From positions 1 to 64,000 of the forward strand of contig SHBD01000006.1 of the NCBI GenBank assembly GCA_004212735.1: a stretch of 64,000 nt of DNA, given 5' to 3'. Both the position numbers and the translations under genes were made by a program. The notes beneath the pieces are model-generated. The model worked only from the letters and a program-made list of their open reading frames with translations, was not told the DNA's origin and ran no database searches. Every line of letters begins with the position of its first letter. The stretch's first letter is position 1. This document shows positions 1-7,733 of this stretch, in pieces. The stretch is from SAR116 cluster bacterium. Its GTDB lineage: Bacteria > Pseudomonadota > Alphaproteobacteria > Puniceispirillales > Puniceispirillaceae.

Positions 1-594
1 AAGGCAGGGGCGGATGTCGTTGTTGTTGACGGCATGCAGGGCGGCACCGCAGCAACGCAGGATGTGTTTATTGAACATGTCGGCCAGCCAACGCTTGCCT
101 GCATCCGGCCAGCTGTCAAGGCGCTGCAGGATCTGGGAATGCATCGCACGGTGCAGCTGGTGATCTCCGGCGGCATCCGCACCGGCGCCGATGTGGCCAA
201 GGCATTGGCACTTGGCGCCGATGCAGTGTCCATCGGCTCGGCGGCAATGATCGCACTCGGCGACAATGACCCCCGCTGGGAGGCTGACTATAATGCCCTT
301 GGCACGACCGCCGGTGCCTATGATGACTGGCATGAGGGCAATGATCCCGCCGGCATCACAACACAGGACCCAAACCTGATGGCTCGCTTTGATCCAATTG
401 ACGGCGGCAGACGATTGCGCAACTATCTCAAGGTGATGAGCCTTGAAGCACAGACAATCGCGCGGGCCTGCGGCAAAAACCATGTGTTGAACCTCGAACC
501 AGAGGATCTGTGCGCCCTGACCATCGAGGCAGCTGCAATGGCCGGCGTCCCTTTGGCCGGAACAGACTGGATCCCAGGACGCGATAGATTCTAG
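1..594 (+). CDS. Glutamate synthase-like FMN subunit (GlxD/MgsC type), C-terminal part
   Basis: The reading frame is open from base 1, so only the last 197 residues are in the window. They begin KAGADVVVVDGMQGGTAAT, the FMN/substrate barrel motif of the GltB large-subunit synthase domain. LVISGGIRTGADVAKALALGADAVSIGSAA, the phosphate-binding end of the barrel, follows. Stand-alone proteins of this type are the third subunit of N-methylglutamate synthase (MgsC) or the GlxD protein of rhizobial glxBCD-glnT clusters. They transfer the amide nitrogen or methylamine of glutamine-like donors to 2-oxoglutarate. The next gene is a type III glutamine synthetase, exactly the neighbour expected in both settings. 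Whether the substrate is methylamine cannot be decided without the upstream genes. Confidence 0.85.
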   Translation, partial: KAGADVVVVDGMQGGTAATQDVFIEHVGQPTLACIRPAVKALQDLGMHRTVQLVISGGIRTGADVAKALALGADAVSIGSAAMIALGDNDPRWEADYNALGTTAGAYDDWHEGNDPAGITTQDPNLMARFDPIDGGRRLRNYLKVMSLEAQTIARACGKNHVLNLEPEDLCALTIEAAAMAGVPLAGTDWIPGRDRF

Positions 595-627
595 GCTGAT
601 GGGATAACTGAATAATATTGCATGGCC

Positions 628-700
628 AGACTCCGCAGATAAGCAGACTCCGCAGATAAAACAGACCCCACACATAAAACAGACTCCATAGATAAAAAGG
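628..700 (+). repeat. Four tandem 17-20 bp repeats upstream of glnT
   Basis: Units at 628, 645, 663 and 681 share AGACTCCGCAGATAA with drift. They fill the gap between the synthase stop and the glnT ribosome site, and the last copy runs into the GGAAGGA Shine-Dalgarno (699-705). Confidence 0.85.
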
Positions 701-712
701 AAGGACGCTACC

Positions 713-2020
713 ATGAGCATTGATCTGGCAAATTTTGCCAAAGACAAGGGTGTAAAATATTTCATGATTTCCTACACTGACCTGTTTGGTGGCCAGCGCG
801 CCAAGCTGGTTCCAGCACAGGCCATTGGCGACATGCAGGTTGAGGGCGCAGGCTTTGCCGGCTTTGCGACCTGGCTTGACCTGACACCTGCGCATCCCGA
901 CATGCTCGCGGTGCCGGATTCCAATTCGGTGATCCAGCTGCCGTGGAAACCAGAGGTGGCCTGGGTTGCTGCCGACTGCATGATGGAAGACGCACCCGTA
1001 GCACAGGCCCCGCGTAACGTATTGAGCAGCATAATCGCTGAGGCCGCAAAGGATGGCCTGCATGTTAAAACCGGCATCGAGGCGGAGTTTTTTCTGCTGA
1101 CCCCGGATGGCGAGCAGATTTCCGATGAATATGATATTGCCGCCAAACCCTGCTACGACCAACAGGCGGTGATGCGCCGCTATGATGTGATCGCAGAGAT
1201 CTGTGATTACATGCTTGAGCTGGGCTGGGGCCCTTATCAGAACGACCATGAGGATGCCAATGGCCAGTTCGAAATGAACTGGGAGTTTGATAATGTGCTG
1301 AACACCGCCGACAAGCACAGTTTTTTCAAATTCATGACGAAATCGGTTGCCGAAAAACATGGGTTCCGTGCCACCTTCATGCCAAAGCCAATTGAAGGGC
1401 TGACCGGCAATGGCTGCCATGCGCATATCTCGGTCTGGGACAAGGATGGCAAAACCAACATCTTTGCAGATGACAGTATGGAGCTTGGCCTGTCCGAACA
1501 GGGGCGCCATTTTCTGGGCGGCATCATGAAACATGCAAGCGCACTGGCAGCGATCACCAACCCGACAGTGAACAGCTATAAGCGCATCAATGCGCCGCGC
1601 ACCATGTCGGGTGCGACCTGGGCACCCAATACGGTGACCTGGACCGGCAACAACCGCACACATATGGTGCGGGTTCCCGGACCCGGCCGCTTTGAGCTGC
1701 GACTTCCCGATGGGGCCGCCAACCCCTATCTCTTGCAGGCCGTGATCATCGCCGCCGGCCTTGATGGCGTGCGCAGCAAGGCTGATCCCGGAAAACGCCA
1801 TGACATTGATATGTATGCCGAAGGCCACAAGGTTCGCGGGGCACCAAAACTGCCGCTCAACATGCTTGATGCGCTGCGCGCCTTCGACCGCGACAAGGGG
1901 TTGAAAACAGCGCTCGGTGACGAGTTTTCCACAGCCTATCTGAAAATGAAGATGCAGGAATGGAACTCCTATGTTTCGCATTTTTCCGCATGGGAAAAGG
2001 AGAATACGCTGGACATCTGA
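713..2020 (+). CDS. glnT: Type III glutamine synthetase / gamma-glutamylmethylamide synthetase
   Basis: This 435-residue protein has the GlnT/GmaS length. It lacks the adenylylation-site tail of GlnA. Visible glutamine synthetase signatures are GIEAEFF (residues 121-127, metal-binding Glu), GNGCHAHIS (232-240, ATP/metal histidines) and the KRINAPRTMSGATWAPNT and GRFELRLPDGAANPYL stretches of the active site. The enzyme ligates ammonia or methylamine to glutamate with ATP. Methylamine use (GmaS, first step of the N-methylglutamate pathway) is suggested by the GlxD/MgsC-type gene 118 bp upstream. The start is firm, with GGAAGGA seven bases before ATG. GlnT-type ammonia assimilation in the rhizobial glx-glnT arrangement is the alternative. 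Sequence alone does not separate them. Confidence 0.9.
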   Translation: MSIDLANFAKDKGVKYFMISYTDLFGGQRAKLVPAQAIGDMQVEGAGFAGFATWLDLTPAHPDMLAVPDSNSVIQLPWKPEVAWVAADCMMEDAPVAQAPRNVLSSIIAEAAKDGLHVKTGIEAEFFLLTPDGEQISDEYDIAAKPCYDQQAVMRRYDVIAEICDYMLELGWGPYQNDHEDANGQFEMNWEFDNVLNTADKHSFFKFMTKSVAEKHGFRATFMPKPIEGLTGNGCHAHISVWDKDGKTNIFADDSMELGLSEQGRHFLGGIMKHASALAAITNPTVNSYKRINAPRTMSGATWAPNTVTWTGNNRTHMVRVPGPGRFELRLPDGAANPYLLQAVIIAAGLDGVRSKADPGKRHDIDMYAEGHKVRGAPKLPLNMLDALRAFDRDKGLKTALGDEFSTAYLKMKMQEWNSYVSHFSAWEKENTLDI

Positions 2021-2044
2021 TCCACAGCCGACTTTTGTTAACAG

Positions 2045-3226
2045 ATGCAACCACTTCACCCTGACGCCATAAAAATGCTGGTTGTTCATTGCTCGGATAC
2101 GCCGGATGATGAGCAGCTGCGCGCCATCGACATTCAGCACATGCATCTCGGCTTTGGCTGGGACGGCATTGGCTATCATTACGTCATTGGCCGTGATGGC
2201 CGGTGCGAGGCAGGCCGTCCCGAATTCTGGCAAGGCGCTCATGTCAGGGGCGTGAACGATGTGAGCCTTGGCGTCTGTCTGATCGGTCGCACCAATTTCA
2301 CCACAGCGCAGATGCATCGTCTGGAGCTGTTGCTGCGTGACTGGACCGCACGCTATCCACAGGCCCGCGTGGTTGGCCATCGTGATGCGACCCAAACGGA
2401 CAAGACCTGCCCGAATTTTGACGCCGCCGCATGGTGGCAGACACGCATCACCGCCAGAATGACCCCCGTAGCCGGGTCGGCAGAGATGCTGGCCAAACCT
2501 GAGGATGGGGCCGCGCTGGAAACCGAAAGTCTCTTTGGTGAGTCGCTAGAGGTGTTGGATCGGCATAATGGTTACCTCAGGGTTCGGTTGGCCACAGATG
2601 GCTATGAGGGATGGGTGAAGGCGTTGTCCCTGACGCCAGCCTCAGACACTGACAAAGGACATGAACACCGGCTGATCATTGCCCCGGCGGTGGTTGTCAG
2701 CGCGGCGCCCGATGTAAAATCACGCTGTCTGCTGAAATTATCACTTGGTGCCAGGATCATGATTACCGACGAGCAGGGTGAATGGCTCACCATCGCCTTG
2801 CCCACAGGTGGATCTGGCTATCTGCCAGCTTGTGCCTGCGCACAATTATCGCCGGACGACGATTATGTTGGCGTCGCAGAAACCTTTGCCGGTGTCGCCT
2901 ATCACTATGGCGGACGCAGCCATGACGGACTTGATTGTTCTGCGCTTGTGCAGCTTTCATTGCAGGCCGCGGGAATTGCATGCCCGCGTAACAGCGGTGA
3001 TCAGGAACGCTGGGCGAGAACCGCGGGAACAATCATCGATGCCTCCACGCTTGAGCGCGGCGATCTGTTATTCTGGCCGGGCCATGTTGCCATTTGCCAG
3101 TCTGGCCAGATGATGCTGCATCCCAACGCCCATCATCATGCGGTGACAAGCGAGAGAATTGATGGCGCCCTACCCCGCCTTGCCAACGCCACCGGCTCTC
3201 CCGTTACCGCAATCAGGCTGATGTGA
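2045..3226 (+). CDS. N-acetylmuramoyl-L-alanine amidase fused to SH3 and NlpC/P60 peptidase
   Basis: A 393-residue protein with two peptidoglycan hydrolase domains. Residues 9-135 form an Amidase_2 domain with zinc ligands H15 (VVHCSD), H112 (GHRD) and C122 (KTCPNF). Residues about 150-265 look like two bacterial SH3 repeats (LRVRLATDGYEGWV; WLTIALPTGGSGYL). Residues 272-393 are NlpC/P60, with nucleophile C298 in LDCSALVQ, H347 in PGHVAI and a third polar residue near H359. The amidase would cut the MurNAc-L-Ala bond and the P60 domain a stem-peptide bond. No signal peptide is visible, so it may act on recovered muropeptides in the cytoplasm. The start could be 2045 or the ATG at 2075. Neither has a clear Shine-Dalgarno. 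It opens a run of cell-wall genes. Confidence 0.85.
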   Translation: MQPLHPDAIKMLVVHCSDTPDDEQLRAIDIQHMHLGFGWDGIGYHYVIGRDGRCEAGRPEFWQGAHVRGVNDVSLGVCLIGRTNFTTAQMHRLELLLRDWTARYPQARVVGHRDATQTDKTCPNFDAAAWWQTRITARMTPVAGSAEMLAKPEDGAALETESLFGESLEVLDRHNGYLRVRLATDGYEGWVKALSLTPASDTDKGHEHRLIIAPAVVVSAAPDVKSRCLLKLSLGARIMITDEQGEWLTIALPTGGSGYLPACACAQLSPDDDYVGVAETFAGVAYHYGGRSHDGLDCSALVQLSLQAAGIACPRNSGDQERWARTAGTIIDASTLERGDLLFWPGHVAICQSGQMMLHPNAHHHAVTSERIDGALPRLANATGSPVTAIRLM

Positions 3227-3262
3227 GACTGATTTCCACTGCCTTTTACTTTGCCGAACCGT

Positions 3263-4651
3263 TTATTTCGCCAAATTCTGCAATCTGTGGCGCAATTTCC
3301 ACAGCAGCAGCAATGACGGTATCACCATGATCGCTGTCAGGATGAAAAACAGGCCCCAATCACCACCAAGCCCATCAACTAGCGCCCCCGACGAGGAGGC
3401 TAGCAGCGTGCGTCCCAAGGTTCCGATTGAGGCAAGCAGCGCATATTGCGTTGCGGTGTAGTTGCGATCCACCAGCAGCGAGATGAAAGTGACGAAAGCA
3501 ACCGTAGCAAAGGCGGCGGCAAGATCATCCACGATGACGGCGAAGGCGAACAGCAATTCATTCGGCCCGACCCAGGCAAGAACGCTGAACAGGATGTTGG
3601 TGCCAGCCATGGCAATGCCGGAAATCAGCAGCGCCCGAACAACACCTGTGCGCAGCGCAAAGAACCCCCCAATCAACGTAAAGGTCACGGTGGTAATCCA
3701 GCCAAGACCCTTTGAATAGAGGGCAATATCGGATTTTGAGAAACCGACTTCCTTGTAGAAAACGATCGACATCTTGCCCATGAAGGCCTCGCCAATCTTG
3801 AAAAGGAAGATAAAGGCAAGGATCATGATCCCGATCTGCATGCCGTTTTTCCGGAAAAAGGAGAGAAGCGGGTCAAGAACGGTTGTGACAACAAAGCTGA
3901 AGAGCTTAACCACTGGCCCCTGCCCGCCCATTTTATCGGCCATCGCATCCTGCGCCGCACGCTGGCTGGCCGCGCGTTCAGCAGTGCCTGTTTCCGGAAC
4001 AAACATCAGGGCGATATTGCACAACACAACCAACACGCCCAAAAACAGAAAAGTCATCTGCCAATAATCGGCGATGCCAGCCTTTTGCAGATAATCGGCC
4101 ATCATCAGTGCCAGCATGCCGCCCAGCTTGTAGCCGGACCACCAGCCGACAACGGCAACCGCCGCCCCGGCGGCCATGGCCTTGTTATCATCCCTGTCGA
4201 TCTGTTCGATGCGCAGCGCATCAATGGTAATGTCCTGCGTCGCCGAACAGATGGCAATGATCAGGCCGGCACCGATCACCAACGCCATCGATGTTGTCGG
4301 CTCGAGAGTCGACCAGAGACACAGACAGACAAGGATTACCGCCTGCAGCGTGACAATCCACGCTTTACGGTGGCCAAGCCGGTCCGTCAGCACCGGAATG
4401 CGCAACCGATCAATCAACGGCGCCCAGAGAAAATTGATTGCATAAACGCTGAAAATCAGGCCGGCCCAACCGATGGCGCTACGCGACAGCCCCTCTTCCT
4501 TCAGCCAGAGTGACAGCGACGAGCCGATCAGCACCCATGGCAGGCCACTGATCATCCCCAAAAGCAGAATCCGCGCCATGCGCGGCTCCAGATAGGATGA
4601 GAGGAAATCGCTCACGATCCCCGGTGATGAACTCGTTTGTCCGTTGGCCAT
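3263..4651 (-). CDS. ampG: AmpG-type muropeptide permease (MFS)
   Basis: A 462-residue, roughly 12-helix major facilitator protein. It shows the AmpG hallmarks PRMARILLLGMISGLPW near the N terminus, WAPLIDR at the helix 2-3 loop and SATQDITIDALRIE in helix 5. AmpG imports GlcNAc-anhydroMurNAc peptides across the inner membrane with protons, the entry step of peptidoglycan recycling. It is convergent with the amidase-P60 gene and divergent from the L,D-transpeptidase. A role in muropeptide recycling fits the neighbours (amidase, N-acetylglucosaminidase, dipeptidase). Confidence 0.85.
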   Translation of the reverse strand: MANGQTSSSPGIVSDFLSSYLEPRMARILLLGMISGLPWVLIGSSLSLWLKEEGLSRSAIGWAGLIFSVYAINFLWAPLIDRLRIPVLTDRLGHRKAWIVTLQAVILVCLCLWSTLEPTTSMALVIGAGLIIAICSATQDITIDALRIEQIDRDDNKAMAAGAAVAVVGWWSGYKLGGMLALMMADYLQKAGIADYWQMTFLFLGVLVVLCNIALMFVPETGTAERAASQRAAQDAMADKMGGQGPVVKLFSFVVTTVLDPLLSFFRKNGMQIGIMILAFIFLFKIGEAFMGKMSIVFYKEVGFSKSDIALYSKGLGWITTVTFTLIGGFFALRTGVVRALLISGIAMAGTNILFSVLAWVGPNELLFAFAVIVDDLAAAFATVAFVTFISLLVDRNYTATQYALLASIGTLGRTLLASSSGALVDGLGGDWGLFFILTAIMVIPSLLLLWKLRHRLQNLAK

Positions 4652-4846
4652 CTATTTCTCCCCAATGCGATAAATGCCAGCTTGCATCCCCGCAGCGATC
4701 CCGCTGCGATGATTGTATTCGAAATCGCTTATAAACACCCTTATGCTATTCGCAGATCATCCCAAAAGGCAATTGCTATTGGCAGACTTGCCGCAGATCA
4801 CGTCCAGGACTTGACCCTGTGCCTCCATGCCGCCACGCTCAAACAC

Positions 4847-5389
4847 ATGAACAGATGGACAGTTTCACCGGGCCAAACAGGCTATGCGATCGATGATGCG
4901 CGAACCAGCTACCCGTGCATCATTGGCAAATCCGGCCTGATCGATGCTGCCGCCAAGCGTGAGGGTGATATGGCAACGCCGCTTGGCAGCTGGGTTATGC
5001 GCTGCGTCTATTTTCGCCCCGACCGGACGGCAGCACCGGTGACGGATCTGCCGACCTATCCGCTCAGCGCCGATCTTGGCTGGTGCGATGATCCGGGCGA
5101 TGCCGCCTACAACCAGCTGGTGCGCCGCCCCTATCCCGGCCGCCATGAGCAGCTGTGGCGGGAGGATGAACGCTATGATCTGCTGGTCGTTCTGGGACAT
5201 AATGATGCGCCGCCAATTGCCGGACTTGGCAGTGCCATATTTTTTCATTTATGCACCAAAGACACAGAATTTACGGCAGGTTGTGTTGCCGTCCTGCGTG
5301 ATCATATGATCGAAATTCTGGCCAATTCCAGCCGTGACATGGCGCTTGTCATCACCCGTCTGGCGCCCGCCGAGCCACTGTCCATTTAA
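4847..5389 (+). CDS. L,D-transpeptidase (YkuD domain) family protein
   Basis: Numbering from the ATG at 4847, the protein is 180 residues and nearly all YkuD domain. The motif is FFHLCTKDTEFTAGCVAVL, with catalytic H134 and C146 and a Thr replacing the common Ser of SxGC. VLGHNDAP (115-122) and KREGDMATPLG (38-47) are also typical of the short alphaproteobacterial branch. These enzymes form 3-3 peptidoglycan cross-links or attach proteins, or in short forms may act as carboxypeptidases. The frame is open back to 4637, but that extension would cover the ampG promoter region and does not resemble the family. No Shine-Dalgarno is evident at 4847 and no signal peptide is seen, which is odd for a periplasmic enzyme. 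Confidence 0.75.
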   Translation: MNRWTVSPGQTGYAIDDARTSYPCIIGKSGLIDAAAKREGDMATPLGSWVMRCVYFRPDRTAAPVTDLPTYPLSADLGWCDDPGDAAYNQLVRRPYPGRHEQLWREDERYDLLVVLGHNDAPPIAGLGSAIFFHLCTKDTEFTAGCVAVLRDHMIEILANSSRDMALVITRLAPAEPLSI

Positions 5390-5447
5390 CGCGCCGTCAC
5401 CAGCGCAATGATTTGAACTGGCATGCAGCGATGAAACAGGCCACAGT

Positions 5448-6629
5448 GTGATCATGCTATCTCCTCGACACATGCGCGGCTATATCGAAGGCTATTATGG
5501 GCGTATCCTGTCCTGGCAGGACCGCCACCGGATCATCGACCAGCTGGCAACCCTCGGCATGAGCAGTTATCTCTATGCGCCGAAAGAGGATGTCAGCCAC
5601 CGGCTCCGATGGCGCACCGCCTGGGACGCCGAATGGTGCGCGGCCTTTGCCGATTTCTGTGCCTATGCCGCAACACGCAACATTCAGGTTTTGGCCGGAA
5701 TCGCCCCCGGAATTGATTTTGATTTTCATAATGAAATTAATGAATTCAAAATCCTTGTTAAAAAATCAAATCAACTTGTTGACGCGGGCGCGGATGGTGT
5801 TGTCCTGATGTTTGACGATATCGAACCAGATTCGGAAACATTTGCCGGGCTTGGCCGCAGCGAGGCGCAGTGCCATGGCGAGATTGCCGTAAGGCTGGCC
5901 AGCGAAATCGGTGTGCCGCTTAGTCTTGTGCCACGGATCTATGCGGATGAGATTTCCGGTGAGATTTCCGGTGGGATGGCCCGTGAGGTAGCAGGCCATT
6001 ATCAGGAGCTGGCCACCACCCTGCCCGATGATATGGCGGTGTTTCATTGCGGCGCACATATTGTGGCAGGTGACGCCCCGCTTGATGCCGGCAATAGTGC
6101 GGTGACGGCAGCCGGGTTTGGGCGGCTGGTGCTGTGGGACAATCTCTATTGCAATGATTATTGCCCACGCCGCCTGTTTGTCGGGCCTTATCAACGAAAC
6201 GCCGGGAACGCCGAGTTGATGCTGAACGGCACCGGCATGGTGGAGAGCGATTTGTTGCTGCTGTCGGTGATGCAGGCAGGTGACGATGATCACCGCTGGC
6301 AGGCAGCGCTCCGCGCACATGGGGTGCCAGATGCGTTTTTTGCGGTGGCCGCCTGGTTCGATGCGCCCGTGATCAGCGGGACTATGCCAAAGATATTGCC
6401 ACGCCCGGATGCAGGGCAGATGGCCGCCATCGAGCATTTGTTGTGGCGCTGGAAAACACCGCTTGCCAGAGAATGGTATCCGTTCCTGTTCGGGCTAAAA
6501 CATGACGCATTGATTCAGTCTGGCAAAATGCCGGCCGAGAGAGTGGCAAAAACACAGTTGGCACCGCTTTACCAACATCTGGATCAACAGCTTGATCAGA
6601 ATCTGGATCAAAATCGGGACGGACGGTGA
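5448..6629 (+). CDS. Beta-N-acetylglucosaminidase, GH84/NAGidase family
   Basis: About 393 residues. The N-terminal half has all the GH84 landmarks: RGYIEGYYG (10-18), YLYAPKEDVSHRLRWR (41-56) and the catalytic Asp pair in LMFDDIEP (D123, D124). DNLYCNDYCPRRLF is the sugar-pocket Asn/Tyr region. GH84 enzymes remove terminal beta-linked GlcNAc by substrate-assisted catalysis. The common bacterial recycling enzyme is the unrelated GH3 NagZ. Here the gene lies beside ampG and a dipeptidase, so muropeptide GlcNAc removal is a reasonable guess. No signal peptide is apparent. The start is GTG 5448 or ATG 5454. The last 15 residues are a degenerate 12-bp repeat (LDQQLDQNLDQN). Bases 5711-5780 are only 19% G+C. 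Confidence 0.85.
   Translation: MIMLSPRHMRGYIEGYYGRILSWQDRHRIIDQLATLGMSSYLYAPKEDVSHRLRWRTAWDAEWCAAFADFCAYAATRNIQVLAGIAPGIDFDFHNEINEFKILVKKSNQLVDAGADGVVLMFDDIEPDSETFAGLGRSEAQCHGEIAVRLASEIGVPLSLVPRIYADEISGEISGGMAREVAGHYQELATTLPDDMAVFHCGAHIVAGDAPLDAGNSAVTAAGFGRLVLWDNLYCNDYCPRRLFVGPYQRNAGNAELMLNGTGMVESDLLLLSVMQAGDDDHRWQAALRAHGVPDAFFAVAAWFDAPVISGTMPKILPRPDAGQMAAIEHLLWRWKTPLAREWYPFLFGLKHDALIQSGKMPAERVAKTQLAPLYQHLDQQLDQNLDQNRDGR
6576..6623 (+). repeat. Four degenerate 12-bp repeats at the 3' end of the GH84 gene
   Basis: Units at 6576, 6588, 6600 and 6612 follow AATCTGGATCAA with drift and encode a (Q/N)LDQ tail. The unit is a multiple of three, and the stop codon follows six bases later. Confidence 0.75.
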
Positions 6630-7654
6630 TGACGGTCAGCTTCTTTGACGGGCATAATGATATGCTGCTGCGGCTGTGGCTTCATGATGATTGGGGCGCC
6701 GCCGCTTTTCTGGAGTCTGACGGCAGCGGCCATATCGACCGCGAACGGATGGCAGCTGGCCGCATGACAGGCGGCTTTTTTGCAATCTTCATCCCCGCCG
6801 ACAAGCGCAAGATGCTGGCGGTAGGACCAATCGAGCAGAAACATGCGCTGACACAATGTCTCGAAATGATTGATATCTTCGATCTGATCTGCGAGACCGA
6901 TTTTGCCCCATGCCGCGAAAAGAGCGATGTTGGCAGAAAAACGGGCAAGACACCGGGCAAGACACCGGACAGGATCGGGGCCGTTCTTCATATCGAGGGC
7001 GCGGAGATGATTTCCGACAATCTCGATGAGCTGGATATCCTCTATCAGCGGGGCGTGCGGTCCATCGGGCCACTCTGGTCACGCAGCAATATCTTTGGTC
7101 ATGGCGCTCCTTTCTCCTTTCCCGGTTCACCAGATCAGGGTGACGGGCTGACCGATGCCGGTAAGGCGTTGATCGCCGCCTGTGACGAGCGGCGCATCCT
7201 GGTTGATCTGTCACATCTGAACGAGGCCGGTTTCTGGGACGTCGCCGCGTGCAGCGCGCGCCCATTGATGGCAACCCATTCAAATGCCCATGCGTTGTGT
7301 CCGGCCCCCCGCAATCTGACCGACCGACAGATTGACGCGATTGCCGAACGCGGCGGCATTGTCGGTGCCTGTTTTGCCAGTTCCTATCTTCGTGATGATG
7401 GCAGAAAACTGGCAGACACACCGCTTGAGGTGATCCTGCGCCAGCTTGACCATCTGGTCTCCCGGCTTGGCGAGGATGGTGTCGGGCTTGGCTCAGATTT
7501 TGACGGCGCGGTGATCCCCGCCGCCATTGGTGATTGCAGCGGCTTGCCAGCACTTGGTGAAGCCATGCTGGCAAACGGCTTTGGCACAGAGTTGACACAG
7601 AAAATCTGCGCCGGTAACTGGCAGCGTTTCTTGCGCGAAAATCTGCCAGATTAA
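6629..7654 (+). CDS. Membrane dipeptidase-type M19 metallopeptidase
   Basis: About 341 residues of the renal dipeptidase (M19) family, an amidohydrolase-like barrel with two zincs. Visible ligand motifs are FFDGHNDM (HxD at the N terminus), HIEGAEMI (bridging Glu), LVDLSHL, MATHSNAHAL and GLGSDFDG. The enzyme hydrolyses dipeptides, including ones with a D-residue at the C-terminal side, which suits the end products of peptidoglycan stem peptides. The ATG at 6629 overlaps the stop of the GH84 gene as TGATG, so the two are probably translationally coupled. A GTG three bases earlier is an alternative. No export signal is seen. Confidence 0.85.
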   Translation: MTVSFFDGHNDMLLRLWLHDDWGAAAFLESDGSGHIDRERMAAGRMTGGFFAIFIPADKRKMLAVGPIEQKHALTQCLEMIDIFDLICETDFAPCREKSDVGRKTGKTPGKTPDRIGAVLHIEGAEMISDNLDELDILYQRGVRSIGPLWSRSNIFGHGAPFSFPGSPDQGDGLTDAGKALIAACDERRILVDLSHLNEAGFWDVAACSARPLMATHSNAHALCPAPRNLTDRQIDAIAERGGIVGACFASSYLRDDGRKLADTPLEVILRQLDHLVSRLGEDGVGLGSDFDGAVIPAAIGDCSGLPALGEAMLANGFGTELTQKICAGNWQRFLRENLPD

Positions 7655-7669
7655 TCTGGATGTCTCCAG

Positions 7670-7733
7670 ATCATGCCTCGAGATTATGCCTCAAGATTAT
7701 TCTCAAGATTATGTCTCAAGATTATGTCTCAAG
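7670..7733 (+). repeat. Five 13-bp tandem repeats over the agmatinase stop codon
   Basis: Units at 7670, 7683, 7696 (12 bp), 7708 and 7721 follow ATTATGTCTCAAG. The stop codon of the leftward agmatinase gene (7729-7731) lies inside the last copy. Confidence 0.85.

Noticed and set aside
428-2395. 655-residue minus-strand frame across glnT
   Set aside because: It is antisense to well-supported glnT and the amidase gene, has no recognisable domain and no plausible ribosome site.
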